This document shows, piece after piece, positions 41,301 to 51,716 of a stretch of DNA of 64,000 nucleotides; position 1 is the first letter of the stretch, and each line of letters begins with the position of its first letter. The stretch spans positions 496,001 to 560,000 of the forward strand of contig CM066288.1 of NCBI GenBank assembly GCA_033816765.1, written 5' to 3'. The notes beneath the pieces were generated by a model. That model was given only the letters and a program-made list of their open reading frames with translations, made no database searches and was not told the origin of the DNA. This DNA is from Nothopassalora personata. Lineage: Eukaryota > Ascomycota > Dothideomycetes > Mycosphaerellales > Mycosphaerellaceae. Both the position numbers and the translations under genes were made by a program.

Positions 41301-43325
41301 CTTGATGAAGGAGAAGTGCCGGTGCGCACTCGCATCGTGCAAGCTTTCCATGACCATGCCGCAGCGGGCCACATGGGAGATGAAAAGACTTACGAACTCG
41401 TTGCTCGCAATTATACTTGGCCAGGCATGGCTCGTTTTGTCAAGAAATACGTCCGAGCTTGTCGCACTTGCCACACGAACAAGAGCACCAACATCCAGTA
41501 CCCTGGACTGTTGAAGCCGTTGCCTGTACCATTCGGCGCATGGGAAGACATTGCTGTCGACTTCGTCGTCAAACTGCCGGAGGGGAAGAGTGCGGTGGAT
41601 GGACGAACATACGAGAACATCATGACGGTCACATGCCGCCTTACCAAGGAAAGACACATCATTCCTGTCCTCTCGATGACCGCCGAACATTGTGCCTTGG
41701 TGTTCTTGAAGTACGTGTTCAGCAGACATGGGCTTCCCAAGTCCATCGTCTCAGATCGCGGCACGCAATGGGTATCGGCCTTTTGGCGAAGGATCTGTGC
41801 CCTCCTAGGCATCAACCAGAAGCTCTCATCTTCATATCACCCGGAGACGGACGGCCAGTCGGAGAACACGAACAAGGTGATGGAACAGTACCTCCGCATG
41901 TTCGTCAATTACGCTCAGGATGACTGGCCGGATTGGGCCCCGTTGGCCGAGTTTACTGCTAACAACGCCGTATCAGCTACAACAGGGGTATCACCGTTCT
42001 ACGCCAACACAGGACGTAACCCACGCTTTTCCGAGCTCCACCTCGAGCTCCCAATGCCACTTATGCCACACAGGCAACGACTCGACGCGGAGTCAGCAGA
42101 CAGGTTCGCAAGAAAGATGCATGACATGCAGGAGTTCCTACGACAGCAAATGGCCCTCGCCCAAGCCGTCCAAGCCGAATACGCAAACCAAAACCGTACA
42201 CCAGCACCACGATACGTCGAAGGTAACGAGGTATGGGTGAGCACCGAGAACTGGGAGATGGAGAGACCGTCTAGGAAGTTGGACGTGAAGTGGTCAGGTC
42301 CGCACGTGATCACGGAGGTGCTGCCGGGGAACACCTATAAAGTGGAGCTGCCGCCCACTATGAATATTGACAACCGCTTCCACTCACACCTTCTAGCACC
42401 GGTTCATCCTCCAGTCGAAGGGCAAGTACAACCTGCGCCTCCACCGATACGAATCGTGGACGACGAACAACACGAAACCAACCCAGCCGAGCCCGACTTT
42501 TGGGAAGTGGAGGAGGTGTTGGATTGCAAGAAGAGATGGCCGAGAGGAAGAACACCTAGAGGTGGTGTGAAAGAGCCATATTATGAGTACTTGGTGAAGT
42601 ACGTTGGATACCTAGAACCATCCTATGAAGCTGCGGGCCAGGTCATTGAGACAGCCGCCGCCTCTGTCGCCGACTTTCACCATAACCATCCTCGAGCAAC
42701 CAGACCACCTGGTTTTCAACCTCCTGCAGACTGGGTTGCCAATGAGGATGCCACGGGCATGCGACTGGCGCGTGACTCAGCACTCAATGCAGCAGCGATG
42801 GCTCTGATGCCGGTGGGACCTGGACTCAGGACTTGTGAGAAAGAGAGCGATACGCGTCGCGATGACGATCTTTCTCGACAAACAGACCAAGTAACAGGAG
42901 TGGATCTGCTGATTGGCGCGAGTCATGACGACAGTGAAGCTGATGCGCATCAGATCGCAGTGTGTAGCCGCCTGGATGGCGCGAGTCACTACGGCACAGG
43001 GTACCTGTGTGAAGAGCTGGGTACACACACCGAGAAAGACACCGTCCGGACAGTAGCTGAGGCTGCTGCGCCGTGTCGCCGCGAAAGTCTGCCTGCGTTA
43101 CGTAGCGTCATAGATGGTTACGCGGAGGACGAGGAAGTCGACACTGTGACGGATGATGAGTTGATAGACGACGAGAAGTTCGCGAAGGCAATGATGGATA
43201 CGATGGATAGGAGAGGACAGAGTGCTCCGGAGCGCACTCTCAGAGGGGGGGGTAGTGTCACCGTACCGGCGCCCATTCACCTCGATCCGCGCGCACGTGC
43301 GTGGGCACCACAAGCGCGCCGCTGA
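38211..43325 (+). CDS. pol: Pol polyprotein of element C (PR, RT, RNase H, IN, chromodomain-like end)
   Basis: Open frame of 1,704 codons in the -1 frame relative to gag, overlapping it by 115 bp; translation most likely enters at the slippery site near 38313-38319. Protease DDGA near residue 112. RT has YLDD near 634. RNase H follows (ETDAS, YDKE, SDHKN). The integrase has an HHCC finger (HDHAAAGH...CRTCHTNK), then DFVVKLP, SDRGTQW and ETDGQSENTN with the D,D,E residues. The chromodomain-like end at about 1430-1490 starts FWEVEEVLD, but the usual WKGY is YVGY and TWEP is SYEA, so the aromatic cage looks lost. The end reads through the polypurine tract into the LTR. Confidence 0.92.
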   Translation: MSTARCCPPSFRTRLQPKQQPSQWWWQCQQQRRRGKRLVHSVSATHSGPHESRVQEHEHEQGPPERGKVLSISAHSLLAANHSVDEHNPVIASHLVMPCTVNGKIPAQTFHDDGANSTYFDIDFARRNNLDMIQLPNPMGLMLADGQPASDLITHRTTAQIQIGDHVETRSGYCASLEYDVVLGRPWHDEHQPVFHYASGTMTLFSAYCRANCLRSTEPVCVQSINDKGTTPVCILQTEMPVLEPSRSNFANYVRPYVEDEDEPVPAVVQETHNTKAAMRHAVDLEEELEASHHARKPLPADGPDTLKRPARHTKKAPKPMPEEPEIDIKPITAEALRRMSRRQGCEIHMMWMFDPKEDLDKQVARDPLSACALKAFGMRAKPVRGGTAAMLVDSNTQENMDRLEKSPGDYTQRQLNASAVSADDYQRFMNGKDKDQDPTPLLPVEFREMARLFSRKEADKVPPRRPGVDHEIKLKNGQTPPFRRPYSFSARENEVIKKWVDDQLEKGFIQRSVSPAAAPVLIVKKPGGGLRVCVDYRALNALTTKSRYPIPLFQETLDRIAGAQWFTKLDVIAAFNRIRIAAGDEWKTAFTTRYGQFECVVMPFGLCNAPGTFQSFINDTLREFLDDFVSCYLDDALVFSKTREEHVQHVLKVLRKLDAAGLQLDIDKCEFFRHETTYLGVIITNEGIKMDPAKIECVKNWPTPANVTDILSFTGFANFYRRFIKDFSKICLPMTKLTRKNVPWEWSESCQRAFDALKQAFIDAPTLKHFYPGRETILETDASDYVTAAVLSQRDENGVLHPIAYMSKKMDPQQCNYDIYDKELLAIVQAFEEWRPELTVNEYGTDDYENLPDPDSAEDKPTLVYSDHKNLEWFMSTKQLNRRQARWAEFLSQFFFKIVYRPGVQGTKPDSLTRRSQDLPVPGDLTDPRNQQQHQILLGPDRVLNLSSTRVLSASANDVVTPLTTAIRELYAQPEAEEAVQQLERDEPCTLLRKHRIDDRHAVPVGGMIYIKNIYGGYSLFVPPESEDALDEGEVPVRTRIVQAFHDHAAAGHMGDEKTYELVARNYTWPGMARFVKKYVRACRTCHTNKSTNIQYPGLLKPLPVPFGAWEDIAVDFVVKLPEGKSAVDGRTYENIMTVTCRLTKERHIIPVLSMTAEHCALVFLKYVFSRHGLPKSIVSDRGTQWVSAFWRRICALLGINQKLSSSYHPETDGQSENTNKVMEQYLRMFVNYAQDDWPDWAPLAEFTANNAVSATTGVSPFYANTGRNPRFSELHLELPMPLMPHRQRLDAESADRFARKMHDMQEFLRQQMALAQAVQAEYANQNRTPAPRYVEGNEVWVSTENWEMERPSRKLDVKWSGPHVITEVLPGNTYKVELPPTMNIDNRFHSHLLAPVHPPVEGQVQPAPPPIRIVDDEQHETNPAEPDFWEVEEVLDCKKRWPRGRTPRGGVKEPYYEYLVKYVGYLEPSYEAAGQVIETAAASVADFHHNHPRATRPPGFQPPADWVANEDATGMRLARDSALNAAAMALMPVGPGLRTCEKESDTRRDDDLSRQTDQVTGVDLLIGASHDDSEADAHQIAVCSRLDGASHYGTGYLCEELGTHTEKDTVRTVAEAAAPCRRESLPALRSVIDGYAEDEEVDTVTDDELIDDEKFAKAMMDTMDRRGQSAPERTLRGGGSVTVPAPIHLDPRARAWAPQARR
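38313..38319 (+). promoter_or_regulatory. -1 ribosomal frameshift slippery site GGGAAAC
   Basis: In the gag frame this is G GGA AAC, a perfect X XXY YYZ heptamer, followed by GCC and the stop TAG. After a -1 slip the frame enters pol. I did not verify a downstream pseudoknot. Confidence 0.75.
43241..43255 (+). promoter_or_regulatory. Element C polypurine tract
   Basis: A G-run (AGAGGGGGGGGTAG type) directly before the 3' LTR; it also encodes RGGG of Pol. Confidence 0.8.
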
Positions 43326-43448
43326 CTAAGCCGCTGACTAATCGGCTTGGCGCTCCCTTAAGTATCTCGCGCTCTCCGCGCCTCTCTTAGATAGCTATCT
43401 ATTCGACTTGTACCTTATCCGACCACGTGCTTGCACCTGCTTGAGACA
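43256..43448 (+). repeat. Element C 3' LTR
   Basis: 193 bp, identical by eye to 35910-36102, followed by the TSD AGAGC. Confidence 0.92.
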
Positions 43449-43453
43449 AGAGC

Positions 43454-44290
43454 GGGCCTTATTCAATAAGATGCTCTACAACCGGGAGGCAGTCCTTACT
43501 TAGGATTTCAGTTATATAAGGTAAATTAGGCACGACGTTATGCTACCTTAGAAGATTAACACGGTCCCTTATAGGCTATAGTAGGTACGCCCTATCCGGT
43601 TGTACCTAAGTCTTAGGGCAATTGTTAAGCGCATAATTAGAGCCCGGATTAAGAACAACATCCTAGAATACTTATAAGGGGTATATTCTAATAGCTAGTT
43701 CCTAGTCGTAAAGAAGGTTAATACCTCTAGAAGCGATGTGCTATATCGGTTAATTAACTTAGCTATGCTCCTAAATAAGGTTACTATACGCAATACTAAC
43801 ATTCCACCGGACACGGATAGCTTCTTAGAGGATTTTGCCGGGTACTAAGTCGCTTCACTTATAGACCTGTTTTTAGGTTATAATTAGATCACTTTAGATA
43901 AGTCCTACCGGGACTTAATAGCCTTTATAACCCCTCTTAGCCTAGTACGCAACACGACTCTACCTTAAGGAGCTACTAATTTAGTTGCTTAGTTCGTACG
44001 TACGGTAATAAAGATTCTACTTAATTATATCTTGCATCGAGCGAAGCCGTTCCTCGATAACATCGGTATTAAGGGACTAACTAAGGACTATAGGAACGTA
44101 GAAGTAGAGCCTAGGTTAAGGAGATAGGTCGTTAAGTATATCGTTTCCCTAGATCTAGTTCTTACTAACCTAGAGAGAGCTAGTGCGGTAGTTACTAGAG
44201 GCAAATCCTAATAGTTATACAAAAAGCTTAAGATTGTTAGGTACGTTACTAGCCCGGATAGTCGCTATCCTAACCTAAAGGTTATAGCTA
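43454..44290 (+). pseudogene. pol: G1 RT remnant, part 2 (truncated)
   Basis: Reads INTVPYRLQQVRPIRLY (TAG read as Gln), then LIDLFLGYNQITLDKSYRDL and KPFLDNIGIKGLTKDY, an RT core in which FLDD has become FLDN, as expected from RIP. It breaks off at KVIA, where the G2 5' end begins. The same frame continues into RNase H and integrase only in G2. Confidence 0.7.
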
Positions 44291-44769
44291 ATATTAACGA
44301 CTGATTAGTTGTGTTAACCTTAGGTTTAGTTATGTTGACCTTAGGTTTAGAGGGGGGGGTTCCTTAGGTCTAACTTGCCCCTATTTCATTTAGGTTTAAT
44401 TAGACATTTAGGTAAGCTAGCGGGACTAGTATAGCTGTTAAGATATATACTACGTAGTTAAGCATTGTAAGCGTAGCATTAAGGTAACAATTCAATTCAT
44501 ACCTCTCGAGTAGAGGGTATAGGGGTTTAGGTCCGCTAATCCTCTTGTTTTATCCGGCTACTGCGCTACTCGTTACGTGACCTGATTTTACGGTCCCGGG
44601 ACCGGCAAATACCTCTGCTTACATAAGCGCCGCTCCACACTACTACAACTTAGACAGGCCTACATAGGGTAGTTAGTAGACATTATTTTAGTAGTTAATG
44701 AGGGGGGGGATTAAGTGTACACCCGGTAGCGTATTAGCATCTAGTTTATAAGGTTAAAATCACGGTTTA

Positions 44770-44870
44770 AGGTCTAAGGTTCACGGTTAAGGTCATTACT
44801 TAAGGTTAAGGTTTAAGGTTAAGGTTCAAGTTTAAGGTTTAAGGTTAAGGTTCACGGTTAAGGTCGACTA
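44770..44870 (+). repeat. AAGGTT-type repeats in the G2 leader
   Basis: Second copy of the array described in the G1 leader, about 100-200 bp before the gag ATG at 44978. Confidence 0.75.
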
Positions 44871-44977
44871 AGGTCGAAAACACTTAAGGTCTAAGGTATT
44901 TAGTAACAATCACGGTTACAAGGTCCTATTAAGTAATAACTAGTATTAGCACATTCTAAAGTAAGCACTACGTAACA

Positions 44978-45865
44978 ATGGATACGGCTACATTACTAGA
45001 AAAACTTAGCACCTTTACCGATATAGGTAGAGGCTACGAACAGCCTATAAACCCTACGAAAATGGAAGGGGTCTATAGGGATTCTATCCCTTATAAGGGG
45101 ATAGAGGAATCGGAGGAAGGGGAAACACCTAAATCTAGTAAGGAAGGGAGAAGCGGAACTAGCGCCGCTAAATTAGGTATAGGTGTAGGAACGAACAGCA
45201 CAATTAGAATAGATGCTATAACTGCCCTTTTTAGACGATTAGTAGTAGCAATAGAAAACGCTAGCCCTCGCTTTCTACCTCTAGGAGGTGCTAAGAATCC
45301 GTTCTTTAATAGTACTAATGCTACTAAGTTCTAGGAGCGGTTTAGTAACCTAATAGACTAGTATCCGCCTCGGGCATCTATTAAGAAGGATGATTTCTAG
45401 GGTAGGTTTAAGCGCAATTGCGAAACTACTATCCGGCGCGTAGTTATAAGGCTGCCTAGGTGGCTCACTAATAAGGCACGTTTTAGGAGGGCGTTCTTAT
45501 TAGAGTTCTTAAGGTTTAACGCCTACTCGATATTAGGGAGTCGGGAATATCTTAAGGAGATTATTAGGGCGTAGTAAGGTAAGAGGCCTAAAGAATAAGA
45601 TGTGAAGGAATTTATCCGCCTGTTTATATCCTTAAGTAACCTAATTGAACCTAAGGATTTGGATAATAGCTCCCGGAGTCGCCTCCTCCTTTAGGGATTG
45701 CTAGAGGGAGTCGCGAAAGCGGTCTATAAGGCTTACGAGCTTTACCTAAAGTAACCTAAGAAGTTTAGGGACTTTTAGAGAATCCTCGATGAAGCTACTA
45801 GCATCGTAGATAGTAAGGAGGGATAGAAAGCTATATATACAGATTTCCCTCTTACTTTGCCTTAG
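44978..45865 (+). pseudogene. gag: G2 gag remnant, part 1
   Basis: The first 118 codons are open (start MDTATLLEKLSTFTDIGRGY), then TAG codons interrupt. The conserved run ends at the element H insertion and resumes at 53522. Confidence 0.65.
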
Positions 45866-46061
45866 TGTCACGAGACAGCACTTTTACTTACTACCCCGCG
45901 ATACGTCATCGGCCGTAGCCCCGCGCGCTAGCGGCCGCTAGCGCCCGCTAGCTTACTTTACGTTCCCTTATCTTCTCGCGCGTACCTTCGACCTCTTAGA
46001 TAGCTCGCGTAACTACATATGTCTCTACCCGTACCTATAGTAGTCCCTCTCGCCCGTCATA
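45866..46061 (+). repeat. Element H 5' LTR
   Basis: 196 bp, TGTCACGAGA...CCCGTCATA. It contains GCGTAACTA (46007-46015), complementary to the putative PBS. Confidence 0.88.
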
Positions 46062-46063
46062 GT

Positions 46064-46072
46064 TAGTTACGC
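46064..46072 (+). promoter_or_regulatory. Putative self-priming PBS of element H
   Basis: TAGTTACGC starts two bases after the LTR and pairs with GCGTAACTA at 46007-46015. Confidence 0.55.
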
Positions 46073-46199
46073 CTTTCTTTAGAGTAGAGAGCTAACCTCT
46101 ACGCGATACCGACACTAAGAACCGCTAGAACGCGCGATCTAGGTCCGCGTACGACCTAACTTCATAGACTACGAACTATAGTAACCGACCTCCTCGAGA

Positions 46200-48540
46200 C
46201 AACGCCGATAGCGCGAACGCGAGTCCTCTATTCTAGTAGAACTGCTTAATAGAGACGCTAGCGACCTAGAACTTTAAGCACACCTACGATCTATACTAAG
46301 CCCCGGAGATAGTAATAATATGCACCCGGATCGCCTTACGCGTATCTAAGAGTAGTAAGAGGGTAAGGGAAACATGCCGTTAACGTAAGGCGGTATAGGT
46401 AAGTCTCCTCTCTCTTAAGTATAGACTTATTAATCCTAAACCTAACTACTCGAATCATAAGATACTATGCGAGCCGAGTCGTAGCTACGTGTCGAGTCTT
46501 TAACACGACCGAGTAGTCTACGGTAAGGTAAGTAGCTAGTTAAGGACACTAACCTGTCCGGCTACGAGGACGATAGGTAAGGTATCGACTTAACCTCTAT
46601 CTACGACCTAGATGCACTACTACGACTTAATGCGATCGACCGCGTTAATACCGAGTTCACTTACGACCTAGCTAACTATCGACTCGCCGACGCTACTACG
46701 TTCTAGAGATAAGTTAAACTACGCCTAGTTACGATCTACCTTAGCGTTAAGAGTACAGTTAACGGGTACGCTAAGCTTAAGACGGCCTTTAACTCGAACC
46801 GCGAACTTATAAAGCGATATCGTAAGGAACGTAACGTAGCATTATAAGAGCGGGATAAAGTAGAAGATAAGCTCGAATAGGCTAAGAACGCTATCGACAT
46901 TATTACTTAGGATCGCGACGAGATCGTGTAGGAGCGGGATAAGCGAGACGCCGATACGAAGACCTACGAGGAACGCGTACGCTAACTCGAGGAAGAACTT
47001 AATAACGAGGACCGGATCCCTAACCCCGAGGACTATATATTAAAGACTACCTATAAGCGGATTACTAACGAGTTGTCTAACCGCATTACTACCGTAAATG
47101 GTAACCTCGAATAAGCGGAGGACGAGCTTAAACAGTATAAGAACGAAGTTAACGAACTAAAGAATAAGATTATGTACCTTACGATATAAGCACGCCTAAA
47201 CGAGTCGACCGAGCGACCTTACACCTTCTATAAATAGCGCGAACACTAACGCCGTCGCTAGTAAATAGATCCTAGATTAGACGGGTTTCCGCGGGCTAGT
47301 GCTCGCCGTTTATAGACACTAGTAGGATAGGTTCGTTAGGACCGTAATAGACTCCGTACTAAGTACGACCGACGTCGTACCGACCGCTATACTTTAGTCG
47401 TTACCTACAAGACGGACAACACTACTACGTTTACCTAAGAGCCCGATAAGCGCTTCCCTTATCCTAAGAAGTTCGATAACACTACTAAATTGACGTCCTA
47501 CCGGGACTAGAAGGATAGCTATAAGGACGCTATTAGCGTACGATACACCCCTTAGATACCGTATATTAACATCTTTAACTACATTAAGCGCTACACCTCC
47601 GGTACCCCTAAGGACATCTTCTTACTCGCTATCGAGAATAACTCCTAGGGCTCGCTCGAAGACATGTAGGACGAATTGGACGAGAACTTCGGTAAGAACC
47701 TACGCGATGTCGCACTTAAGGTAGGCCGCGAGCTCTATTAGCTCCGTTAGAAGAAGAACTAAGAGTTCGCCGAGTACATTATTGAATACCGCCGTCTATT
47801 AGCTAAAGTAGGTAAGAAGCTAGTTACATATAAGCTATAGGTTAGCCTAAACGAGTTCTAGATGCGTAAGATAGAAGATTATTAGATGCTTAACTTCGCT
47901 AAGTTCTACCGTATAGCTAAGGATAAGGAGGAAGCCTAGAACACTCTTAAGAGCATGCACGGTAAGAATAACGATAAGGATAAGGACAAGGATAACGCTA
48001 ATGCTAGCTAGTAGAACAATAACCGTCGGTAGTAAGGCAACGGCGGTTAGTAGTAGTAGTAAGGTGGTTCTAGCTTAGGCGGATAGCGCGTACTACTTAC
48101 TAATAACACGCTTACTATTACTACGCGTAGCTAGAACATAGGTCCTACAGTCCGCATTATCCCTCGTAAGTATAGTAGCCTACTAAAGCTTACCGACGAA
48201 GTTCGCGACTAATGCCGCCGTAAGGGTAGATGCTTTCGCTATCGAGAGCCTAACTATACCGGCCTCGACCCTATGTGTATTCTCTATAACTTACGCGGTA
48301 AGTGGCGTACCGGTAATGTCGACCGAGAGACCCCTATCGCCCTTAATGCTATAACCGATGTACTAGCCCTTCCTATCGAAGTAGCTCCTTAGGGAAATGC
48401 TTAGCTCCTTAACATAGTCGCGTTAAAGGAGCTACCTACGAATCTACGAATTACGAACATAAAGAACTAGAGTAAGAATAAGGATACGAGATGCTTACCT
48501 AAGAGGAGGAATATCTATGTGTAGTAATAGCTAAGGGCGA
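46200..48540 (+). pseudogene. gag: Element H gag remnant
   Basis: A charged coiled-coil-like region (about 46800-47200) is followed by a capsid-like run at about 47470-47990, with KRYTSGTPKDIFLLAIE and AEYIIEYRRLLAKVGKK, then a Lys/Asp/Asn-rich stretch. Numerous TAG codons. Ends are estimates. Confidence 0.6.
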
Positions 48541-51423
48541 CACCTATACGCCGATACATGTATAACTAACGTATAGTAAGCATATAGTGTGCGCTAGTAC
48601 TATAACTAGTACATTAGGTAGGAAAGTAAAAGCTCTTACCCTCTCTAATACTAGTACCTCTTCTAAGTTCACTAATCTAAGATTCGTCCGCGTAAATAAC
48701 ATACCTACATTTAAGCTAGATAGACCCCGTAGGCTCCGCTTAGCTAACGGATTAACTGCCCGCCTCTTAGAGGCGGCGCTAATAGATATTACTATCGGCG
48801 GGTACACTAGTTAAGAGCTCTACTACATTATAGACCTAGACAAGTACGACATTGTTCTCGGCATCTCGTAGCTTAAAGAACACGACCCGTCTTGTAGTTT
48901 TAAGAATAAGACGCTTTCGTTCGACAAGCCCTTCTACTACTAGTCCTATTACGAGGGTAGTAGGCCATGTACAATTATTATAGACGTAATAAGTAAATCC
49001 GCGCCTAAGTCCGTACTACCGAAAGTCGTGCCCTAGGAGCCTAACCCGGACATATGCTTTATTAGCGCTAACGCCTTCTACCGAATAGCTAAGCGCGCGC
49101 GTAAGCGGTAAGGTAAGTAGTAAGATAGCGACGAAATGTTTACCCTATAGCCCGAAGACTTTAACCCTAACGACGAACATACTAGTACGTTCGCTATGTC
49201 GCCGGACGACTAGGAGATATTTATAAAGAAGAGTAAGGTTTAGGACCCTAAAGTTAAGTTACCGCCTAACTACTATAACATCGCGGATACCTTTAGGCAT
49301 AAAAACGACTTTAAGTTACCTAAGCATAGCCCTTTAGATCATACCATTAACCTAAAGCTAGGCTCCGAGAATAACCTACCGTATAAGAAAGCATTCGGTA
49401 TAAACCTAGAACAACTAGCCGTTGTTAAGAAATTTATCGACGACGGCATAGCTAACGGTACTATTGAACCCTCGAAGTCCGACATGTCGTTACCTGTTCT
49501 TATTATTAAGAAGCTAGGAGGGGGGTTACGTATATACATCGACTACCGTACTCTTAATACACTTACTATTAAGGACCGCTACCTAATTCCGTTACTACGG
49601 GAGACCCTCGAACGCGTGTATAAGGTAAAATAGTTCACGAAGCTTAATATCGTCGTAGCATTTAACAACATACGCATCCGTAAAGGAGATGAATAGATAA
49701 TAGCCTTTATTACTAGGTATAGGCTATATTAGTTTAAAGTACTCCTATTCGGCCTATATAACGGACCTAGTAGCTAGTAACGTAAGATTAACGAGATTCT
49801 ACGAGAATTCCTCGACGACTTCGTTACCGTATACCTCGACGATGTACTTATATACACGGACGGCTTACTTAACGATTACCGAGCTTATGTTCGTAAAGTC
49901 CTACTTAAGCTACGTAAAGCCGGCCTACTAGTCGATATCGATAAGTATGAATTCCACGTTAAGCGTATTAAGTATCTAGGCCTAATTATTACTACCGAGG
50001 GCGTTAAGATGGACCTATTTAAGATCGAGGCTATTATAAACTAGGAAACGCCGCGTAATGTTAAAGACGTACTTACCTTCCTTAGATTTACCGGATTCTA
50101 CCGTAAATTCATCTACGGGTTCTCTAAAGTTACCGCATGTCTAACCGAACTTACGAAGATAGGGGAAGGTAGTAAGGTTAACGGCAAGATACCTAAGGCT
50201 AAGAGACTACCGTTTATATAGACTCCGTAGTGCGAAGCAGCATTCTAGGAACTTAAGTAGAGGTTTAGCTAAGCCGGCATGCTTACGTACTATTAACTAG
50301 GCGAACAGATCTAGGTTAAGACTAATTCTAGCGACTAGGTTAATGTAGGAGTCCTATCGTAGATAATTAACGGAGTCCTCCGACTAGTAGCATTCTATTT
50401 AAAGAAATTAAGCCTATAAGAGTGCAATTACGACATCTACGACAAGGAACTACTAGCTATCGTTAAGGCATTCGAGGAATAGTAACCTAAACTTATCGCG
50501 GCTATAGACGATAAACTAGTCCGCGTCCTCTCCGATTACCGTAACCTAGAGTACTTTATAACCACGAAGTAGCTTAATAGGCGCTAAGTACGCTAGGCTA
50601 AGTTCCTCTTACAGTTTAACTTTAAGATCACCTACCGACTAGGCCTATAAGGTATAAAGCCGGATGCTCTTACCCGTCGCTCTTAGGACATCCCGGCGGG
50701 GGTAGATAACGAGAGAGTGTAGTATTAGTAACAGACTATCTTAAAACCGCACAATCTCGACATCGTTACGTAATTCGCTATGTAGACCGATAACATTAAA
50801 GACGAAGCGGAATCCGCTATATAGATAGACACTTAGTTATTATAGCCGTCCTATGTCCTACCTTTAGTATACGACTCTAACGATAAAGAAGACTACTATA
50901 AGAACGACGTCGTGCCTACACTACGGCGATTAGTAAGACTAGCCCGGTAGTAAGAACCTATTTAGCCATTACTAGAGGAAAACGATAGTAATACCGAATT
51001 AGAAGGAGGTGTTCCTCTCAACGACATACTAAGTAACGAGGAACCTATTAAACCCGCCTCTTAAGAACCCGCTCTTCCTATAGAACCTGTTCCTAGAGCC
51101 GCTAAACCTCCGCCTAATTAAGACTCGGAGCCCGATAAGTAACTAGAAGAAGTTTTGTACGAAGAAGTGTACAATAGTAAGACTATAAAAGCCTATATAT
51201 AACGGCTAAAGACCGACCTATAGTAAGGACGTACTAATACTTAGCTCTAGTAGTAGAAGATCGCGGCTTCGGACTACGAGATCATTATGGACCGGTTGTA
51301 TGTTAATAAAGCCCTGTACGTTCCGGCATTCTAGAACCTTCGTACCCGGATAGTGAAGCGATACTACGACGGTAGAGCCGTAGGGTACTAAGGCATCGCT
51401 AGGACCTTTAACCTACTATAGAG

Positions 51424-51716
51424 TGTTAGGAACCGCTGTACGTTATCACAACTCGGGCTTGGATCTTTGCAGGGATGTCTCAATCAGTTATGAAGGTAGT
51501 GGTTCCAAACAGTATATGGTGTATACTTAAAATGAGTTGAGCACGAGGCTCCTATCTACTCGTAAAGAAGCGTCGTCTATATAGTGCCATGCCTTGGCGT
51601 GCTGCTCGTCTGCTCGTCTGCTCGTCTGCTCGTCTGCTCGACTGCTCGTCTGCTCGTCTGCTCGTCTGCTCGTCCAATGAAGTCTTCTTATGCTGTTTCC
51701 GTTCCGAACCGTAACA
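51424..51716 (-). repeat. Solo LTR of the A family with a third U3 type
   Basis: 293 bp, TGTTAGGAAC...CCGTAACA, with TSD TAGAG (51419-51423, 51717-51721). The R-U5 half matches A1 and A2 closely; the U3 half differs from both and has a tandem repeat. Not RIP-altered, so younger than element H around it. Confidence 0.9.
51602..51674 (-). repeat. 8-bp minisatellite CTGCTCGT in an A-family U3
   Basis: About nine head-to-tail copies of CTGCTCGT, one with an A for T. It lies upstream of the TATATAG box of the LTR, where A2 has repeated CTCTCTG units instead. Confidence 0.9.

Larger units (their letters stand above)
35910..43448 (+). mobile_element. Element C: intact chromodomain-type Gypsy retrotransposon
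   Basis: 7,539 bp with 193-bp LTRs that look identical and a perfect TSD AGAGC (35905-35909, 43449-43453). Gag (690 aa) and Pol (1,704-codon frame) are open, with a classic slippery site between them. Not RIP-altered though inserted in RIP-altered G1; G2 has the corresponding region uninterrupted. Element D is its RIP-altered relative. Confidence 0.94.
31636..44290 (+). mobile_element. Element G1: RIP-altered Gypsy element, 3'-truncated, interrupted by C
   Basis: About 5.1 kb without the C insertion. It starts at a segment shared with G2 (TTAACGACT...TGTTAACC), has a leader with AAGGTT-type repeats, a gag remnant with zinc knuckle, a protease-like segment and an RT remnant, and ends abruptly within RT at about 44290, where G2 begins. 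LTRs could not be defined. TAG codons throughout. Confidence 0.75.

Noticed and set aside
41289..41923. Frames of 134-168 aa on both strands within element C pol
   Set aside because: They overlap the integrase coding region whose frame is clearly real; they are shadows.
48544..48814. Short open frames on both strands near 48.6-48.8 kb as genes
   Set aside because: They lie in the protease region of RIP-altered element H; the plus frame is part of its pol remnant.
51602..51674. Tandem repeat resembling a CRISPR array
   Set aside because: Units of 8 bp without spacers in a eukaryotic LTR; it is a minisatellite.
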